From contig NZ_CAJUHF010000036.1 of assembly GCF_910585845.1 (NCBI RefSeq), forward strand, positions 1 through 38,383: DNA of 38,383 nt, written 5' to 3'. Within the stretch, counting starts at the first letter, position 1. The number at the start of each line of letters is the position of its first letter. The translations under genes and the position numbers were made by a program. A model generated the notes under the pieces. The model was not told the DNA's origin. It made no database searches and worked only from the letters and a program-made list of their open reading frames with translations. Of the stretch, positions 16,989 through 25,679 are shown one piece after another. This DNA comes from an uncultured Bacteroides sp. (GTDB lineage: Bacteria; Bacteroidota; Bacteroidia; Bacteroidales; Bacteroidaceae).

Positions 16989-18350
16989 ATGAAATCTATA
17001 CTCATCGTTGAAGACGACATCACTTACGGCATGATGCTGAAAACCTGGCTGGGCAAGAAGGGTTTCCAAGTGACCTCGGTCAGCAGCATCGCCCACGCCC
17101 AGAAGCACCTGGAGACGGAAGGTGCCGACCTGATTCTGTCCGATCTGCGCCTGCCCGACAAGGACGGCATAGACCTGCTGAAATGGTTGGGCACTCAGGG
17201 GATGTCCGTCCCGTTCATCATGATGACCAGCTACGCCGACATCCAGTCCGCCGTACAGGCTATGAAGCTGGGCGCCAGCGATTACGTTGCCAAGCCTGTG
17301 AATCCCGACGAACTGCTGAAAAAGATAGGCGAGACGATGCAGCAACCCGCCGCCGCGTCCCGACCGACTGCCGGAACGGGAAAAGCGTCCTCCGTCCGTC
17401 CGCAAACTTCAGCGCAAGATGCCCCTTCCGACTATCTGGAAGGAGAAAGCGATGTCGCCAGACAGCTATACAACTATGTCCGGCTGGTTGCCCCCACCAG
17501 TATGTCCGTACTCATCAACGGGGCGAGCGGAACGGGAAAGGAATATGTTGCCCACCGCATCCACCAACTCAGCAAACGCGCCGGACAGCCTTTTGTCGCC
17601 ATCGACTGCGGCTCCATCCCGAAGGAGTTGGCTGCTTCCGAATTTTTCGGGCACGTGAAGGGTTCGTTCACCGGAGCACTGACCGACAAGACGGGTGCCT
17701 TCGTTGCCGCCAATGGCGGGACGATCTTCCTGGACGAGATAGGTAACCTCAGTTATGAAGTGCAGATACAGTTGTTGCGTGCCTTGCAGGAGCGGAAAAT
17801 CCGTCCGGTAGGATCCAATAAGGAAATCACAGTAGACATACGCCTGGTCTCCGCCACCAACGAAAACCTGGAATACGCCATCGAGAAAGGCACTTTCCGC
17901 CAAGACTTGTTCCACCGCATCAACGAATTCACTCTGCGCATGCCTGAACTGAAGGACCGTAGGGAGGACATCCTTCTCTTCGCCAACTTTTTCCTCGACC
18001 AGGCCAACCGCGAACTGGACAAGCAGTTGATCGGCTTCGATGATGCCGCCTCACGGGCGTTGCTGGAGTATCACTGGCCCGGCAATCTCCGGCAAATGAA
18101 GAACATCGTACGCCGCGCCACTCTCTTGGCACAAGGCAAGTTCATCACCCTGAACGAGCTGACCGAGCTCCATGAGTCTGCACAACCCCGCATCAACCTG
18201 CCCCTGCACAATGAGGAGACCGAGAAGCAGCAGATCATCGAGGCACTGCGCCAAACGGGAAACAACAAAAGCCGCGCCGCGCAACTCTTGAAGATAGACC
18301 GCAAGACGTTGTACAACAAGCTGAAACTTTATAACATAGAAAATCTTTAA
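16989..18350 (+). CDS. NtrC-type sigma-54-dependent response regulator
   Basis: 453 aa from the ATG at 16989; a longer frame from 16812 overlaps the cyclophilin gene and is rejected. REC domain 1-118: acidic pair D9/D10, acceptor Asp52 in LSDLRLPDKDG, Thr80, Lys102. AAA+ domain about 148-380: Walker A GASGTGKE (178-185), the sigma-54 contact loop GSFTGA (225-230, normally GAFTGA), Walker B GGTIFLDE (243-250). A Fis-type HTH at about 418-447 contains NKSRAAQLLKIDRKTLYNKL. It activates RNA polymerase-sigma-54 from distant upstream sites after phosphorylation. Its likely partner is the hybrid kinase at 10966-13284, and a perfect sigma-54 promoter lies 287 bp downstream. Confidence 0.93.
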   Translation: MKSILIVEDDITYGMMLKTWLGKKGFQVTSVSSIAHAQKHLETEGADLILSDLRLPDKDGIDLLKWLGTQGMSVPFIMMTSYADIQSAVQAMKLGASDYVAKPVNPDELLKKIGETMQQPAAASRPTAGTGKASSVRPQTSAQDAPSDYLEGESDVARQLYNYVRLVAPTSMSVLINGASGTGKEYVAHRIHQLSKRAGQPFVAIDCGSIPKELAASEFFGHVKGSFTGALTDKTGAFVAANGGTIFLDEIGNLSYEVQIQLLRALQERKIRPVGSNKEITVDIRLVSATNENLEYAIEKGTFRQDLFHRINEFTLRMPELKDRREDILLFANFFLDQANRELDKQLIGFDDAASRALLEYHWPGNLRQMKNIVRRATLLAQGKFITLNELTELHESAQPRINLPLHNEETEKQQIIEALRQTGNNKSRAAQLLKIDRKTLYNKLKLYNIENL

Positions 18351-18469
18351 GAAAGGGAAACGCCCATCTGTACTTTCCCCGCCCAGCAGAATGTATGCCG
18401 CGCCACCCGTGCCATACCTGTCACATCTCCTCTCCACCATACCTCCGTAAAATCTCCATGTCCTATAGC

Positions 18470-18523
18470 ATGGAAAAACTATGGAGAAGATATGGAGTTA
18501 GTATGTACGGAGATGGAAAGTGT
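18470..18523. repeat. 11-bp period ATGGA repeat upstream of the sigma-54 promoter
   Basis: ATGGAAAAACT (18470), ATGGAGAAGAT (18481) and ATGGAGTTAGT (18492) are contiguous 11-mers. They are followed by a 10-mer ATGTACGGAG (18503) and ATGGAAAGTGT (18513). The spacing places all copies on roughly one face of the helix. Confidence 0.65.
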
Positions 18524-18554
18524 GGAATAATTCCCCACCCGATTCCACACTTTC
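18516..18554. promoter_or_regulatory. 13-bp inverted repeat, candidate enhancer (UAS) for the activator
   Basis: GAAAGTGTGGAAT (18516-18528) and ATTCCACACTTTC (18542-18554) form a perfect 13-bp inverted repeat with a 13-bp spacer. Additional half-site-like TTCCACA copies follow at 18562 and 18572. The dyad centre is about 128 bp upstream of the start site predicted from the -24/-12 promoter, a usual distance for NtrC-type enhancers. The dyad could alternatively be a terminator of the activator gene, but it lacks a T tract and is 166 bp after the stop. Confidence 0.6.
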
Positions 18555-18636
18555 TACACTATTCCACAGCTTTCCACACTTCCTGTTTCCACCTATCAGC
18601 ATAGCAGTCAATCATTTAACCATTCCGTCACATTTC

Positions 18637-18651
18637 TGGCACCAGCTTTGC
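18637..18651 (+). promoter_or_regulatory. sigma-54 (-24/-12) promoter
   Basis: TGGCAC-CAGCT-TTGC is an exact match to the consensus TGGCAC-N5-TTGC, with GG (18638-18639) and GC (18650-18651) separated by the required 10 bp. Predicted transcription start is about 18662-18664, roughly 85 bp before the small secreted protein gene. It lies directly downstream of a sigma-54 activator gene. Confidence 0.85.
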
Positions 18652-18661
18652 GAGTACTTAT

Positions 18662-18682
18662 ATGTAAGTGATGAACTTACAT
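18662..18682 (+). promoter_or_regulatory. 8-bp inverted repeat at the predicted 5' end of the sigma-54 transcript
   Basis: ATGTAAGT-GATGA-ACTTACAT is a perfect 8-bp dyad with a 5-nt loop, beginning at the predicted start site. It could form a 5' stabilising hairpin in the mRNA or be a repressor site. Confidence 0.5.
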
Positions 18683-18745
18683 GAATAAAAAAAGAAACCT
18701 AAACCCAAAACTTATATATGATATTGTATAACCCATAAAAAGCAA

Positions 18746-19009
18746 ATGATTATGAAAAAGTTAGTATTAGTAGCAGCCCTGTTTATGTTTGTTTGTGGCG
18801 GTTCTTTCTTGGCAAATGCTCAAGACCCTGTGAAGACCCAGCAACCGGCAACGGAAAAACCTGAGAAAACAACGGCAACTGAGCCTGCCAAGGAAGAACC
18901 CAAAGCAGAAGAGCCGAAAGCTGAAGAACCGAAAGCAGAAACTCCGGCAAACGACACTCCTGCAACGGAAACTCCAACTACTGAAACACCGGCACAGCCT
19001 GCTAAGTAA
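18746..19009 (+). CDS. small secreted Pro/Glu/Lys/Thr-rich protein
   Basis: 87 aa; a second in-frame ATG at 18752 would give 85 aa. The signal peptide KKLVLVAALFMFVCGGSFLA ends near NAQ, followed by a low-complexity mature region. This has a tandem EEPKA pentapeptide (three copies) and then TPAxETP repeats, with no predicted globular fold and no Cys in the mature part. It is probably an extended periplasmic or surface linker-like peptide; no known family was recognised. It is preceded by a sigma-54 promoter and followed by a strong terminator, so it is a monocistronic transcript. An antisense frame of similar length is a compositional shadow. Confidence 0.8.
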   Translation: MIMKKLVLVAALFMFVCGGSFLANAQDPVKTQQPATEKPEKTTATEPAKEEPKAEEPKAEEPKAETPANDTPATETPTTETPAQPAK

Positions 19010-19027
19010 CAGTAAGCACTCTGACAT

Positions 19028-19075
19028 AAAAGCCGTTCCTCCCTTGTCTATTCTGAGGAACGGCTTTTATTGTTT
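19028..19075 (+). terminator. Rho-independent terminator of the small secreted protein gene
   Basis: AAAAGCCGTTCCTC (19028-19041) pairs perfectly with GAGGAACGGCTTTT (19055-19068), followed by ATTGTTTTT. The stem is 14 bp and the loop 13 nt. Confidence 0.9.
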
Positions 19076-19142
19076 TTGTGCAATACCTATTTCTTATTAT
19101 CCTTCACCATCTTCCTCCATCCTATTTACCCACATCTAGCGA

Positions 19143-19173
19143 TTTCGCACACGTCCCATTCTATTTAACTTTG
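19143..19173 (+). promoter_or_regulatory. promoter of the TonB receptor locus
   Basis: TTTC at 19143-19146, 19 bp, then TAACTTTG at 19166-19173. It lies 17 bp before the ATG at 19191. Confidence 0.6.
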
Positions 19174-19190
19174 CCGACAAATTGATTGAA

Positions 19191-21926
19191 ATGTTTTGCA
19201 AGGTTTTATATTTTATTCTATTTCTGTTTATCAGCCACTTGACTGTCTCCGCCCAACGGGGATATACCCTCACAGGAACAATACAGGATGCGCAGACCAA
19301 GGAACCGCTCAGCTTTGCCACCATCCAGTTGCAGACAGCAGACAAGACTTGGTACGGTGCCCTCAGCGATACAAACGGCAGATATACGTTCACCAACTTG
19401 ACAGCCGGAACCTATACGGCAAGCGTCTCATTCTTAGGTTATGACAAGTCAGTAAAGACTTTCTCCCTCTCACGGAACACCACCCTGTCTTTCAGCCTCA
19501 CCTCGTCGGTTACGGCGCTGAATGAGGTAGTCATCACCGCTTCGGAGTCGAAAGGGCTGACCAGTGCATCGAAAATAGACCGCAAGGCCATGGAGCACCT
19601 GCAACCAACCAGCTTCACCGACCTGCTGGAACTGCTGCCCGGAGGGAAGTCCGTCGACCCTAATATGGACAACGTCAACCTGATCAGGATACGCGAAGCA
19701 GGAAGTACCAACGAAGCGATCGCCTCGTTAGGTGTAGGATTCGTGGTGGATGGCATGGCGATAAACACCGATGCTAACCTGCAATACCTGCAAGGCACCA
19801 GCCAAGCAGACAAAGAGTCCGTCTCGAAAGGGGTAGACATGCGTACCCTTTCGACAGACAACATAGAAAGTGTGGAAATCATCCGTGGAATACCCTCGGT
19901 AGAGTATGGTAACCTGACCGGAGGGCTGGTGAACATCAAGCGGAAATCGAGCGCCTCTCCCCTGACCGCACGTTTCAAGGCGGACCAGGTAAGCAAGCTC
20001 TTCTCCGCCGGAAAGGGATATGCCATCGGCGGTACCCGCGTCCTGAATCTGGACCTCAGCTATCTGGACTCGAAAGTGGATCCGAGGGACAGCCGCGAAA
20101 ACTACAAACGTATCACGGCATCCGCACGCCTGAACACCAACTACAAGGCAAGAATCGGACACATCGACTGGCGAATCAATGCCGACTACACCGGTTCGTT
20201 CGACAACGTGAAGCAGGACAAGGACGTCACCGCCAAGGAGGATTCCTACAAGTCGTCTTATGACAAGATGACGCTGGGTAGCGAGTGGATACTGAAGCGT
20301 CCCGAACACTCCTTCCTGCGTCAGTTGCGCGCCAACACTTCCGTGTCGCAGGAGTTCAGCCGGATCGAGGAGCGGAAGTCCGTATCGCTGGACCGCCCCA
20401 CCGGCATCCCCAACAGCCTGATACAGGGCGAAGCCGACGGGCTTTACCTGCCCTACAACTATGTAGCGGATATGCTTATTGACGGCAAACCCTTCTATGC
20501 CAGTGCGAAAGTAACCGGCGACTTTGCTTTCGGATGGTTAGGGAGTTCGCATACGCTGAAAGCCGGTGCAGAGTGGAACCTGAGCAAGAACTTCGGCAAG
20601 GGACAAGTGTACGACCTCTCCCGACCGATACAGACTGCTTCGACCACCCGCCCAAGACGCTACAGCAAGATACCGGCACGGCAGGATGTCTCTATCTACG
20701 CCGAAGAGCAGATGAAGTTGCCGCTCGGCAAACACGAAATCCATTTGTCGGCAGGTGTACGCGCCAACACGCTCGCCGGATTGTCCGGCAAGTTCGCCAT
20801 GCAGAGCAAGTTCTATTTCGACCCGCGCATCAACCTGAAATGGACTCTGCCCGCCCTCGGACGGGAGGAGGAGTGGCTCGTTGACATTTCCGGCGGCATA
20901 GGCTGGCTGTCGCGGATGCCGACCACGGCGCAACTCTATCCGGACGCTCTGTACGTGGACGTCATACAGCTGAATTATTACCATAACAATCCCGACTTCC
21001 GCCGCATCAACATGATGACCTACAAGTGGGACAATACGAACTACAACCTGAAACCGGCACGCAACCGGAAATGGGAAGCAAGGCTGAACATCGCCCGCGG
21101 TGGTTACGGATTTTCAGTCACTTACTTCCAAGAGCGCATGGACAATGCCTTTCGGGATGTCTCCTACTATCGGACGCTGGCTTATAAGAAATATGACACA
21201 TCGACCATCAACTCTTCGGAACTGGCGGGACCGCCGGCCTTGGAGGGACTGCCCTACGCGGAAGACAGCCTGATCAATGCCTACCGGACGGCAGGCAACG
21301 GCACCCGAGTACGCAAAGAGGGTGTGGAATTTACCTTCCACACGCCACGTATCAAGCGGTTGCAGACGCGATTCACGGTCACGGGTGCCTGGCTGAAGAG
21401 TACCTACAGCAACGGCGTGCTCCTGTGCAGGGAATCGTCAGTGATGCTCAACGGAGAACAACTGAAGTATGTGGGGCTGTATGATTGGGATTCCACTTCG
21501 CGGACGCAGGAGGCATTCAATACCAACGTTACGGCCGATACGTATCTGCAAAAAATCGGTATGTCCTTCTCGCTGACTGCGCAGTGCATGTGGTACACCA
21601 GCAGCCAGCCGCTATGGAACAGTGGCATGCCTGTCAGCTACGTGGACAAGGCGGGAAACGTACATCCGTTCACCGCAGCGGATGCCTCCGACGCACAACT
21701 GCAACATCTGGTAACGCGATATGGAGACCGCTACTTCGACCGTGTGACCGTCCCCGCCGAGATGAATGTCAACCTGAAAGCTACCAAGAGAATCGGGAAG
21801 TACATGGAGTTGTCGCTCTACGTCAACCGGATATTAGCCGTGTCGCCCGACTACCATCGGGGAAATCAACTGATAAGGCGCGTCACGAATCCTTATTTCG
21901 GTATGGAGGCGAATTTGAGGTTTTGA
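19191..21926 (+). CDS. TonB-dependent outer-membrane receptor
   Basis: 911 aa from the ATG at 19191 (an in-frame TTG lies at 19182). Signal peptide to about residue 21 (LTVSAQ), then a CarboxypepD_reg-like beta-sandwich of about 80 residues beginning GYTLTGTIQDAQTKEPLSFA, the usual Bacteroidota N-terminal extension. The plug contains IESVEIIRGIPSVEYGNLTGG, a very typical plug motif. A 22-strand-type barrel follows, ending with the terminal aromatic EANLRF. It imports a ligand using TonB/ExbBD energy. It is not a SusC: no SusD follows, and the size and neighbours differ. Co-located DUF4876, DUF6850 and PepSY genes suggest metal or metallophore uptake, which is inference. Confidence 0.92.
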   Translation: MFCKVLYFILFLFISHLTVSAQRGYTLTGTIQDAQTKEPLSFATIQLQTADKTWYGALSDTNGRYTFTNLTAGTYTASVSFLGYDKSVKTFSLSRNTTLSFSLTSSVTALNEVVITASESKGLTSASKIDRKAMEHLQPTSFTDLLELLPGGKSVDPNMDNVNLIRIREAGSTNEAIASLGVGFVVDGMAINTDANLQYLQGTSQADKESVSKGVDMRTLSTDNIESVEIIRGIPSVEYGNLTGGLVNIKRKSSASPLTARFKADQVSKLFSAGKGYAIGGTRVLNLDLSYLDSKVDPRDSRENYKRITASARLNTNYKARIGHIDWRINADYTGSFDNVKQDKDVTAKEDSYKSSYDKMTLGSEWILKRPEHSFLRQLRANTSVSQEFSRIEERKSVSLDRPTGIPNSLIQGEADGLYLPYNYVADMLIDGKPFYASAKVTGDFAFGWLGSSHTLKAGAEWNLSKNFGKGQVYDLSRPIQTASTTRPRRYSKIPARQDVSIYAEEQMKLPLGKHEIHLSAGVRANTLAGLSGKFAMQSKFYFDPRINLKWTLPALGREEEWLVDISGGIGWLSRMPTTAQLYPDALYVDVIQLNYYHNNPDFRRINMMTYKWDNTNYNLKPARNRKWEARLNIARGGYGFSVTYFQERMDNAFRDVSYYRTLAYKKYDTSTINSSELAGPPALEGLPYAEDSLINAYRTAGNGTRVRKEGVEFTFHTPRIKRLQTRFTVTGAWLKSTYSNGVLLCRESSVMLNGEQLKYVGLYDWDSTSRTQEAFNTNVTADTYLQKIGMSFSLTAQCMWYTSSQPLWNSGMPVSYVDKAGNVHPFTAADASDAQLQHLVTRYGDRYFDRVTVPAEMNVNLKATKRIGKYMELSLYVNRILAVSPDYHRGNQLIRRVTNPYFGMEANLRF

Positions 21927-22009
21927 TATAGACTAAGGAATTATACTTTAGGAGTTAGAGAAATTATCACTCCAAAAACATAACTATAAACATAAAACAA
22001 TAAAGTAAA

Positions 22010-23299
22010 ATGAAGAAAATAAAGTATTTAGTAGGGACACTCCTGTTGACAGGAAGTTTTGTCCTAATGGGCTGCAACGATGACGATGTGGCAATGACTC
22101 AAGTGAATGCAACCCTGAACATCAGCTGCAATATCGGAAACGATCTGACGGTAAAGACAGGGAGTTATACATTCACCAATGTCAGCACGGGTACTGAAAC
22201 GACAGTGGATTATGGCGCTACCCTGACCCGCGCCGCTGCGGAAAGCACTCTTGCCAGTCTGACGGACGGACTGTATAACGTGGCTTTCGTAGGTACGGCA
22301 ACCTATACTTACACCGAAACACAGATAGTGGACAAAGAAGAAGTGGAAGTGGAGAAGAGTGCCGAAGTCAATATTCAGGGATCGCAGCAGAACGTGGAAG
22401 TGAAAGGCGGAAACGTAGCCCTGAACTTGACCGTTTATGTACAGAACAAGGATGAAAAGGGTAACTTCGTGATTGCGGAGATATTCTCCGGCGGCTCACT
22501 CTATCCTGAGACGAACAGGCAGTACAATGGAGACCAGTATATCCGCATCTATAATAACTCTTCCGAGACGCTATATGCTGATGGATTGGTGTTGCTGGAA
22601 TCTAAATTTTCTACTACGCAGAAGTTTGAATATACGCCTGACATCATGGCCGAAGCTATGGTCGCACAGTCAGTAGTGCGCATCCCCGGAAGCGGTAAGG
22701 AGCATCCGGTACTGCCAGGCGAAAGCATCATTCTGTGTGATAACGCCATTAATCATACAGAGGCTTTACCTTCTTCTATTGATTTAAGTAATGCTGATTT
22801 TGAATGGTACACGATCGGTACATCATCTCTTCCCGATGTAGACAATCCTGACGTGCCCAATATGGAAATGCTCTTCAACTATTCACTGACAATCTGGGTG
22901 TTATCAAAGCAAGGGAACCGGGCCTATGCCATCGGCCGCATACCGGAAAATATCAGTGCAGAAACATATATAAAAGATTACGAATATAAAGCTACCTATG
23001 AGAATGCCGGAAAGACAATGCCATTGAATAATGCCTACAGTTTCCCTAACGAATGGATTATCGATGCCGTCAATTTGAGTCCGAAGAGTGCATACGTATG
23101 GAATGTGGTAAGTCCTGCCCTTGACATGGGATATTCTTATATAGGAGAAAGAACTACTGTTGTTGAGAATGCAGGCAAGGCCGTTGTCCGTAAGGTATCT
23201 TATACGACCGAAGATGGACGTACCGTATTGCAGGATACTAATAACTCCAGCGTAGACTTCCAGGCTTCTGTGCGCGCCACATTATTACCTGCCCAATAA
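22010..23299 (+). CDS. DUF4876-type surface lipoprotein
   Basis: 429 aa. The lipobox VLMGC is at residues 18-22 and the mature end is CNDDDV. An acidic run right after the Cys resembles the Bacteroidota lipoprotein export signal, so surface exposure is likely. The first about 130 residues form a carboxypeptidase-regulatory-like beta domain (NVSTGTETTVDYGATL); the rest resembles a lamin-tail-like beta domain (YIRIYNNSSETLYADGLVLLES). I recognise it as DUF4876, a family found beside TonB receptors. It starts 84 bp after the receptor and ends 8 bp before the barrel gene, so the three are probably one operon. It may be a ligand-capturing partner of the receptor. Confidence 0.75.
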   Translation: MKKIKYLVGTLLLTGSFVLMGCNDDDVAMTQVNATLNISCNIGNDLTVKTGSYTFTNVSTGTETTVDYGATLTRAAAESTLASLTDGLYNVAFVGTATYTYTETQIVDKEEVEVEKSAEVNIQGSQQNVEVKGGNVALNLTVYVQNKDEKGNFVIAEIFSGGSLYPETNRQYNGDQYIRIYNNSSETLYADGLVLLESKFSTTQKFEYTPDIMAEAMVAQSVVRIPGSGKEHPVLPGESIILCDNAINHTEALPSSIDLSNADFEWYTIGTSSLPDVDNPDVPNMEMLFNYSLTIWVLSKQGNRAYAIGRIPENISAETYIKDYEYKATYENAGKTMPLNNAYSFPNEWIIDAVNLSPKSAYVWNVVSPALDMGYSYIGERTTVVENAGKAVVRKVSYTTEDGRTVLQDTNNSSVDFQASVRATLLPAQ

Positions 23300-23306
23300 T
23301 CGAAGA

Positions 23307-24908
23307 ATGAGCATGAGACCACGTTTCCTTATCCTATCGATGACTACTATAGCCTGCCTGTTACCTATCAGGTTAATAGCTATAAACATACAGACAGTAG
23401 AGTCAATGGCGGCAGATACACTGACCGCCGGAGAGAAGCTGACTGTCGAGCAAAAGTTGTTATCAGAATACAGTCACAGTACCACATTCTGCAAGCAGGC
23501 AGGACAGAATATTGCCATTCGCTATGACTTACGTCCTTTCAGCCTGACCACCGTCAGCTTGAACGGACTGTATGAAGAGCGGGGCAATGCGGCATTGGCT
23601 CAGGAGGGAAACGGGGAAAAGGGCTTTAGCGCAAAGGTAAACTCTTCTGTCGTGCTAAACCAACATAACCGACTCTTCGGGACTGCCTCCTACCGCAACG
23701 GGCGCAGGGAGAACGTAATATGGAATGAAAATTCGGACTATTCGCTGCTTTATCCGTATGTGGTGGGCGACTCCATCGGCGGATACATGAAAGAGGAGGC
23801 ATACCAATTCTCCGGAGGATATACTCACCGGCACGGTAAGTGGACTGCTGGGGCCGAAGTGGACTATCGTGCCGTGATAGCCTATCGCGACAAGGACCCG
23901 CGCCCGCGTAACGTTATCTCCGACTTGCGGGCAAGCCTCGCCCTGTCGCGCCAATTGGGCAGGAAATACCGGCTGGGACTTTCGGTACAAGCACGCCAGT
24001 ATAACCAGAAAAGCGACATCAGGTATCTGGCCGACAAAGGTTCTACTTCTGTCTATCAGATGTTAGGGTTGGGAATGGATTATGTGCGCTTTGCAGGCTC
24101 GCAGACTTCGTCCCGCTACATAGGTTCGGGCATCGGCGGCAGCATAGACCTGCTTCCGACAAACGGGCATGGAGCATGTGACGGTTTTTCCGCCTCACTG
24201 CGCACCGACTATTTCCATCTGACCAAAGAACTGCCCAACGTCAACTATGCCCCTATCAATGAGGTCAAGCATACAACCCTCTCTCTCGAAAGTGCATGGA
24301 CACACCGGAACAGGGAGTGGGAATATGGGGTACGTCTGCTCGCCGCATGGCAACAACGCACCGGCATTGAGAATATCTTCGGCGATCCGACCGGAAGTGC
24401 TTACCCGAAAATCAGCAGTGTGGCCCAATATAAGAACCATACTCTACAGGCGGCACTGAAAGGAATGATAGGACAGCGCCCTGACGGCGCACGACGCTGG
24501 GGATGGACCTTGCTCCCTACCGCCAGCTATGGGCAGACCAAACTGGAATATAAGGGGAACGGCCGCTACGTCGAGATAGCCTCTGCCCACGGCGGACTGG
24601 AAGCGCAATCCCTCTGGAAAATGTCGGGAATACTGCTTTCGGCAAGCCTTGCCGGAGGATATACCGCCAATGTGAAGTCCGGTTATTCACTGACAGGGTT
24701 GGATAGCAAAGGTTCGGTAAGCACTACCCTGCTCTCGAACATCGACTACCTGAGTGACGGCCATGCCTCCCTTGCCCTCGGACTGCGCGGGGACTATGCG
24801 GTCAACGACCGGTACGCCGTGTTCCTCTCAGCCCACTGGCTACATCAGGAGTACAGCCGATGTGGAGGGACAGACCGGATAGAGGTGTCCTTGGGAGTTA
24901 CTTTCTAA
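23307..24908 (+). CDS. DUF6850-type outer-membrane beta-barrel protein
   Basis: 533 aa. It starts MSMRPRFLILSM, with a signal peptide to about residue 26. The mature part is a series of alternating amphipathic strands separated by turns (for example LFGTASYRNGRRENVIW and YRLGLSVQARQYNQ) and ends in an aromatic residue (VSLGVTF), as outer-membrane barrels do. There is no plug or TonB box. I believe it is the DUF6850 family. The 7-bp gap after the DUF4876 gene supports translational coupling. Possible roles are an accessory porin or a scaffold of the receptor complex; the function is unknown. Confidence 0.72.
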   Translation: MSMRPRFLILSMTTIACLLPIRLIAINIQTVESMAADTLTAGEKLTVEQKLLSEYSHSTTFCKQAGQNIAIRYDLRPFSLTTVSLNGLYEERGNAALAQEGNGEKGFSAKVNSSVVLNQHNRLFGTASYRNGRRENVIWNENSDYSLLYPYVVGDSIGGYMKEEAYQFSGGYTHRHGKWTAGAEVDYRAVIAYRDKDPRPRNVISDLRASLALSRQLGRKYRLGLSVQARQYNQKSDIRYLADKGSTSVYQMLGLGMDYVRFAGSQTSSRYIGSGIGGSIDLLPTNGHGACDGFSASLRTDYFHLTKELPNVNYAPINEVKHTTLSLESAWTHRNREWEYGVRLLAAWQQRTGIENIFGDPTGSAYPKISSVAQYKNHTLQAALKGMIGQRPDGARRWGWTLLPTASYGQTKLEYKGNGRYVEIASAHGGLEAQSLWKMSGILLSASLAGGYTANVKSGYSLTGLDSKGSVSTTLLSNIDYLSDGHASLALGLRGDYAVNDRYAVFLSAHWLHQEYSRCGGTDRIEVSLGVTF

Positions 24909-25094
24909 AGGAATGCTCCTATGGTTTGGCGAAAAGCTATTTTACCCTATCTACCGGGTAATTTACCGTTATAGGTTTGCTAATGTCGAGAAATATTGCG
25001 AATATTGCATACGGGGCGTATCATAGCTCTTTAGCTATCCGATTCCGTCGACAGATGAAACCAATGAATCATTAACAATAAAACAATAACAACA
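24909..25094. other. spacer before the Cys/His lipoprotein gene
   Basis: Two small dyads: TACCC/GGGTA around 24945-24962 and ATAGCT-CTTT-AGCTAT at 25023-25038. Neither has a T tract. No clear promoter was recognised, so read-through from the receptor operon or an unrecognised promoter remains open. Confidence 0.3.
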
Positions 25095-25679
25095 ATGAAA
25101 ACAAAAGCATTATCAATCGCAACTACCCTCGTGGCATTATTCTTCATCGGAACCTCTTGCAGCAACAAGCAGAAGAACGCTGAGAACACTGAAACCACCG
25201 AACAAGTCTCCGGCGCAATGGAAATAGACGCCCTGCTGGCCAACGCCGAATCGCTGACCGACCAGGAAGTCACCGTTGAAGGTGTATGTACACATGCCTG
25301 CAAGCACGGCGCCACAAAAATCTTTCTGATGGGTAGCGACGACACACAGACCATTCGCGTAGAAGCTGCCAAGCTGGGTGCGTTCGATACCAAGTGCATC
25401 AACAGCATCGTCCGCGTCACCGGCATCCTGAAAGAACAACGTATTGACGAAGCCTACCTGCAACAATGGGAAGCCAACCTGAAAGCCGCTGCCGCCGAGG
25501 AACACGGTGAGACCGCTGCCGGATGCGACAGCGAGAAGAAAGCACGTGGCGAAACGGCAAACACTCCCGAAGCCCGCATTGCAGACTTCCGCACCAAGAT
25601 AGCCCAACGCCAGGCAGAAACAGGAAAACCCTATTTGTCATTCTATTATCTGGAAGCAGTAAGCTATGAAATTCAGTAA
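25095..25679 (+). CDS. lipoprotein with OB-fold-like Cys/His motif
   Basis: 194 aa. The lipobox FIGTSC puts the lipidated Cys at residue 22. A compact beta domain (about 42-115) follows the pattern of small OB-fold proteins (TVEGVCTHACKHGATKIFL, then SIVRVTGILKEQRI). The CxHxCxHG cluster plus Cys in DTKC and GCDSE could bind a metal or haem. The C-terminal part is helical and charged. No named family is claimed. It overlaps the PepSY gene by 14 bp, so the two are translationally coupled and probably work together in the periplasm at the inner membrane. Confidence 0.7.
   Translation: MKTKALSIATTLVALFFIGTSCSNKQKNAENTETTEQVSGAMEIDALLANAESLTDQEVTVEGVCTHACKHGATKIFLMGSDDTQTIRVEAAKLGAFDTKCINSIVRVTGILKEQRIDEAYLQQWEANLKAAAAEEHGETAAGCDSEKKARGETANTPEARIADFRTKIAQRQAETGKPYLSFYYLEAVSYEIQ

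Noticed and set aside
18516..18554. Terminator of the sigma-54 activator gene
   Set aside because: The 13-bp dyad has a 13-nt loop and no T tract and is 166 bp past the stop; its distance to the -24/-12 promoter fits an enhancer better.
18767..19027. Antisense 86-aa frame opposite the small secreted protein
   Set aside because: Its Cys/Phe/Arg/Ser-rich composition is the mirror of the Pro/Glu/Lys repeats; there is no start signal.
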